A stretch of 64,000 nucleotides of DNA from CBDDBK01 sp965225715 (GTDB lineage: Bacteria > Bacteroidota > Bacteroidia > Cytophagales > Flammeovirgaceae): the NCBI GenBank assembly GCA_965225715.1, contig CBDDBK010000004.1, forward strand, positions 1 through 64,000, given 5' to 3'. Below the pieces are notes generated by a model. That model did not search any database. It worked only from the letters and a program-made list of their open reading frames with translations, and was not told the origin of the DNA. Of this stretch, positions 63,601 through 64,000 are shown piece by piece. Position 1 is the first letter of the stretch. The number at the start of each line of letters is the position of its first letter. Position numbers and translations under genes: made by a program.

Positions 63601-64000
63601 GGTGAGGTTTTGGCTTCTTTTGTTGTTGTTTTGTCTTCGGCGAGTGTTGATACTGTTTATTACAATTACAGGACTTATGATCTTTCGGCTTCTGGTGGTG
63701 TTGATTATTTGGCTGTTGTTGGTTCGGGTTTTATTTTGCCGGGTGCTTTGTCTGGTGTTGTTGATGTTGTTGTTTATGGTGATTTGGACGTTGAGAATGT
63801 CGAGCGTTTTGGTTTATCGTTGTCGGGTGTTGTCGGTGCGGATACTGTTGGCTTGGGTTCGGGTGCTGTTGGGGTTATCAACAATGATGATTTGGCTGGC
63901 GGTATTGGTTTGCGGGTAGAGGATGGTTTTGGGGTTGAGGGGGACAGTATTGGTTTTGTTGTTTCGTTGTCGTCGTTTAGTGTTGATACGGTTCGTTTTA
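57619..64000 (+). CDS. giant secreted repeat protein: FG-GAP/VCBS and Calx-beta domains (runs off the window)
   Basis: At least 2127 codons without a stop. A signal peptide (MNKNIRFFIGFFLYAFVFTT, cleaved near YGQ) is followed by seven 50-residue VCBS-type repeats (to about 58740) of the pattern DLDGDGDNDIVAGS and ELRWYSN, calcium-binding in type. Then come two Calx-beta-like domains (to about 59430), a second, diverged VCBS-type block (to about 60520; DIDGDGHIDMV, LADLDGDNLDDLI), and a long Calx-beta region whose units end in IEDNDG, IVNDDS or INNDDL. From 60874 the Calx-beta part is a near-identical 1011-bp tandem repeat. An outer-surface adhesin, perhaps exported by the type IX route, is likely; the C terminus is outside the window. 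Confidence 0.9.
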   Translation, partial: MNKNIRFFIGFFLYAFVFTTYGQFIDRGIISTATNQAISVYAADLDGDGDNDIVAGSNLDNELRWYSNDGFGVFTTEPVISTAGDGVSSVYAADLDGDGDNDIVAGSINDDELRWYSNNGLGTFTTEPVISTAGDGLRSVYVADFDGDGDNDIVAGSIFDDELRWYSNNGSGTFTTEPVISTEGDGLISVYAADLDRDGDNDIVAGSINDEELRWYSNNGSGVFTTEPVISTAGDNLNAVYAADLDGDGDNDIVAGSAISNELRWYSNDGFGVFTTEPVISTAGDGLNAVYAVDLDGDGDNDIVAVSFADDELRWYSNDGSGVFTTEPVISTAGDGARSVYATDLDGDGYNDIVTTSILDDELRWYQNIHTIAVAFDPIPATLETNYGTTEVTISVEFPSGRPYPEDFTFFYHFESLSATNDIDFRSINNTFTISSGDISGNILVDILGDLEVEVNERFRVVIDSAVYGNGLISRVAGNIDTLTIIDDDAYRQIEIVTETVSSAIEGNDIVFRGSLSDTSIFDVSFDYIVESGTAVIGEDLASQFNGTVTIVAGSIDFSITIPTLDNGDLDGERSFTVRLSNIQNAVTRDATVIGIIEDNEEPLDIFDSDFCDIGNISTLPTDATDVAIGNLGTTQTNDVIIAYSDASRVLWYPNNQGTFSSPIPVTNSPSPKAISIADIDNDGLDDVIVNHDNTDIIWYKNMGGSFGTTVDSLIISGSDLNDISLGDIDGDGHIDMVLGSSSSGSVYWYKNNGLGSFTQNLVDATMRTIFNVVIGDINSDGNQDIIFSDSADKSLLWYKNKGGGTFDPVRIIDSGDSEFFYDILLNDVDGDGDNDIMTIVLTNSGFSGVTYYTNNFNGFSFSRLTLLPLESSSILVSDIHLADLDGDNLDDLIISRRNISTAWYKNNAGTFNIFDVNEIIPGNDNFPFFTTADIDGDNDQDVIGGEAGSSASGEIHWYENSPNQIVLTVKDGVVIEGDSPVFGTIELNLVSSSEDTLSVYYHLEDSLGLANIDYQEILSDSVVFLPGEYSTNISIIVLGDNDRENTEYVKFIVDSISIFSACLGPIIDSLSVLTIVDNDDINDIGLRVEDGFGVEGDSIGFVVSLSSFSVDTVRFRYSVVGGSALLGSDVGGVGGVFEFVPGVVRDTVRVETFEDSIYELFEDFGFVLSDLEGAIFLRDGAVGRIEDNDGLPVVSIGDVSVLEGDGGIFSISFPVSLSHVSSFGLGVSYSSFDSSASVSDLDYVSVGGRLDFSSGDSVSYVQVGVVGDDVRELSEVFGVGISVLNGGVLGDSIGLGTIVNDDSLPVISVVDVVVDEGNTGEVLASFVVVLSSASVDTVYYNYRTYDLSASGGVDYLAVVGSAFILPGFLSGVVDVVVYGDLAVENVERFGLSLSGVVGADTVGLGSGAVGVINNDDLAGGIGLRVEDGFGVEGDSIGFVVSLSSFSVDTVRFRYSVVGGSALLGSDVGGVGGVFEFVPGVVRDTVRVETFEDSIYELFEDFGFVLSDLEGAIFLRDGAVGRIEDNDGLPVVSIGDVSVLEGDGGIFSISFPVSLSHVSSFGLGVSYSSFDSSASVSDLDYVSVGGRLDFSSGDSVSYVHVGVVGDDVRELSEVFGVGISVLNGGILGDSIGLGTIVNDDSLPVISVVDVVVDEGNTGEVLASFVVVLSSASVDTVYYNYRTYDLSASGGVDYLAVVGSGFILPGFLSGVVDVVVYGDLAVENVERFGLSLSGVVGADTVGLGSGAVGIINNDDLAGGIGLRVEDGFGVEGDSIGFVVSLSSFSVDTVRFRYSVVGGSALLGSDVGGVGGIFEFVPGVVRDTVRVETFEDSIYELFEDFGFVLSDLEGAIFLRDAAVGRIEDNDGLPVVSIGDVSVLEGDGGIFSISFPVSLSHVSSFGVGVSYSSFDSSASVSDLDYVSVGGRLDFSSGDSVSYVHVGVVGDDVRELSEVFGVGISVLNGGILGDSIGLGTIVNDDSLPVISVVDVVVDEGNTGEVLASFVVVLSSASVDTVYYNYRTYDLSASGGVDYLAVVGSGFILPGALSGVVDVVVYGDLDVENVERFGLSLSGVVGADTVGLGSGAVGVINNDDLAGGIGLRVEDGFGVEGDSIGFVVSLSSFSVDTVRF
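57691..58740 (+). repeat. seven tandem 150-bp units in the adhesin
   Basis: The block ACTACTGAGCCGGTGATATC recurs every 150 bp (57841, 57991, 58141, 58291, 58441, 58591). Each unit encodes 50 residues with one DxDGDGDND calcium loop. Confidence 0.92.
60024..60033 (+). repeat. G10 tract inside the adhesin
   Basis: Encodes the end of Lys plus GGG in WYKNKGGGTFD, in frame in this sequence. Sister repeats have NNGSGTF or NNGLGSF here without the run. Confidence 0.9.
60874..64000 (+). repeat. 1011-bp tandem repeat: three full units and the start of a fourth
   Basis: GGTTTGCGGGTAGAGGATGG starts units at 60874, 61885, 62896 and 63907. Each unit is 337 codons, three Calx-beta domains. Units differ at only a small number of sites. 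The coding strand is very rich in G and T, with GTT, GGT and TTG codons dominating. Confidence 0.95.

Noticed and set aside
60890..63919. Series of plus-strand 60- and 140-codon frames rich in Val and Leu
   Set aside because: They lie in another frame of the Calx-beta repeats and recur every 1011 bp because the DNA does.
1..64000. tRNA and rRNA genes
   Set aside because: No T-arm or rRNA motifs were recognised on reading; a tRNAscan run would be decisive.

Overview
The window is a low-GC stretch of a Bacteroidota chromosome, most like Flavobacteriia or a relative. The evidence is the gliding-motility protein GldG, a Bacteroidota-type IleS, GyrB of about 640 residues, A-rich leaders instead of Shine-Dalgarno sites, and a TAnnTTTG promoter in front of a small RNA. 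No tRNA, rRNA or CRISPR array was seen. I could not name a species.

Layout. 1-13.3 kb holds ppk1, an isochorismatase-like hydrolase, prfA, a transposase remnant, an orphan adenine methyltransferase, an AlbA/Schlafen-type protein, a Uma2 nuclease, trpC, nhaD and guaD. 13.6-21.3 kb is an accessory island: a lipoprotein, a secreted lipase, and a tandem series of units made of a short lipase C-terminal tail plus a beta-propeller lipoprotein, each unit closed by a terminator hairpin; the last is cut by an IS1-family element. 22-25 kb has a Uma2 gene, a broken lipoprotein and an Rpn-like nuclease. 25-32.6 kb has coxA, a fused nuclease-methyltransferase, a DUF262-HEPN pair and a DEAD-box helicase. 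An IS5-family element with both ends and a 4-bp target duplication follows. 34-49.6 kb is mostly housekeeping (gldG, mlaF, lolD, rluD, gyrB, a TctA-type permease, uppS, gltA, pspA, tesB) plus an unassigned structured RNA. 49.8-53.9 kb is a second accessory patch: a restriction-gene remnant, antitoxin-like genes, an Rpn-like nuclease and a methyltransferase-HNH restriction pair, ending at ileS. From 57.6 kb to the window edge runs one giant secreted repeat protein (FG-GAP/VCBS and Calx-beta repeats) whose coding strand is strongly G/T-rich.

Three patterns tie the accessory parts together. (1) A MITE-like intergenic repeat of about 93 bp with ends resembling TTATAGNNAT occurs at least ten times, and a copy lies within 75 bp upstream of (or overlaps) the start of all three methyltransferase genes. 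(2) Three accessory inserts are bracketed by long imperfect direct repeats; in two of them the repeat is a duplicated 5' end of the downstream gene (DUF262 gene, ileS), in the third an antitoxin gene. This fits insertion of restriction genes with long target duplication. (3) Poly-G tracts, unusual at this GC content, sit in the signal-peptide region of the island lipoprotein (G7, out of frame; G8 would restore it) and inside the giant adhesin (G10, in frame), suggesting phase variation of surface proteins. The lipase-tail/lipoprotein array looks like a set of exchangeable effector-immunity cassettes and is the best candidate here for an undescribed system.
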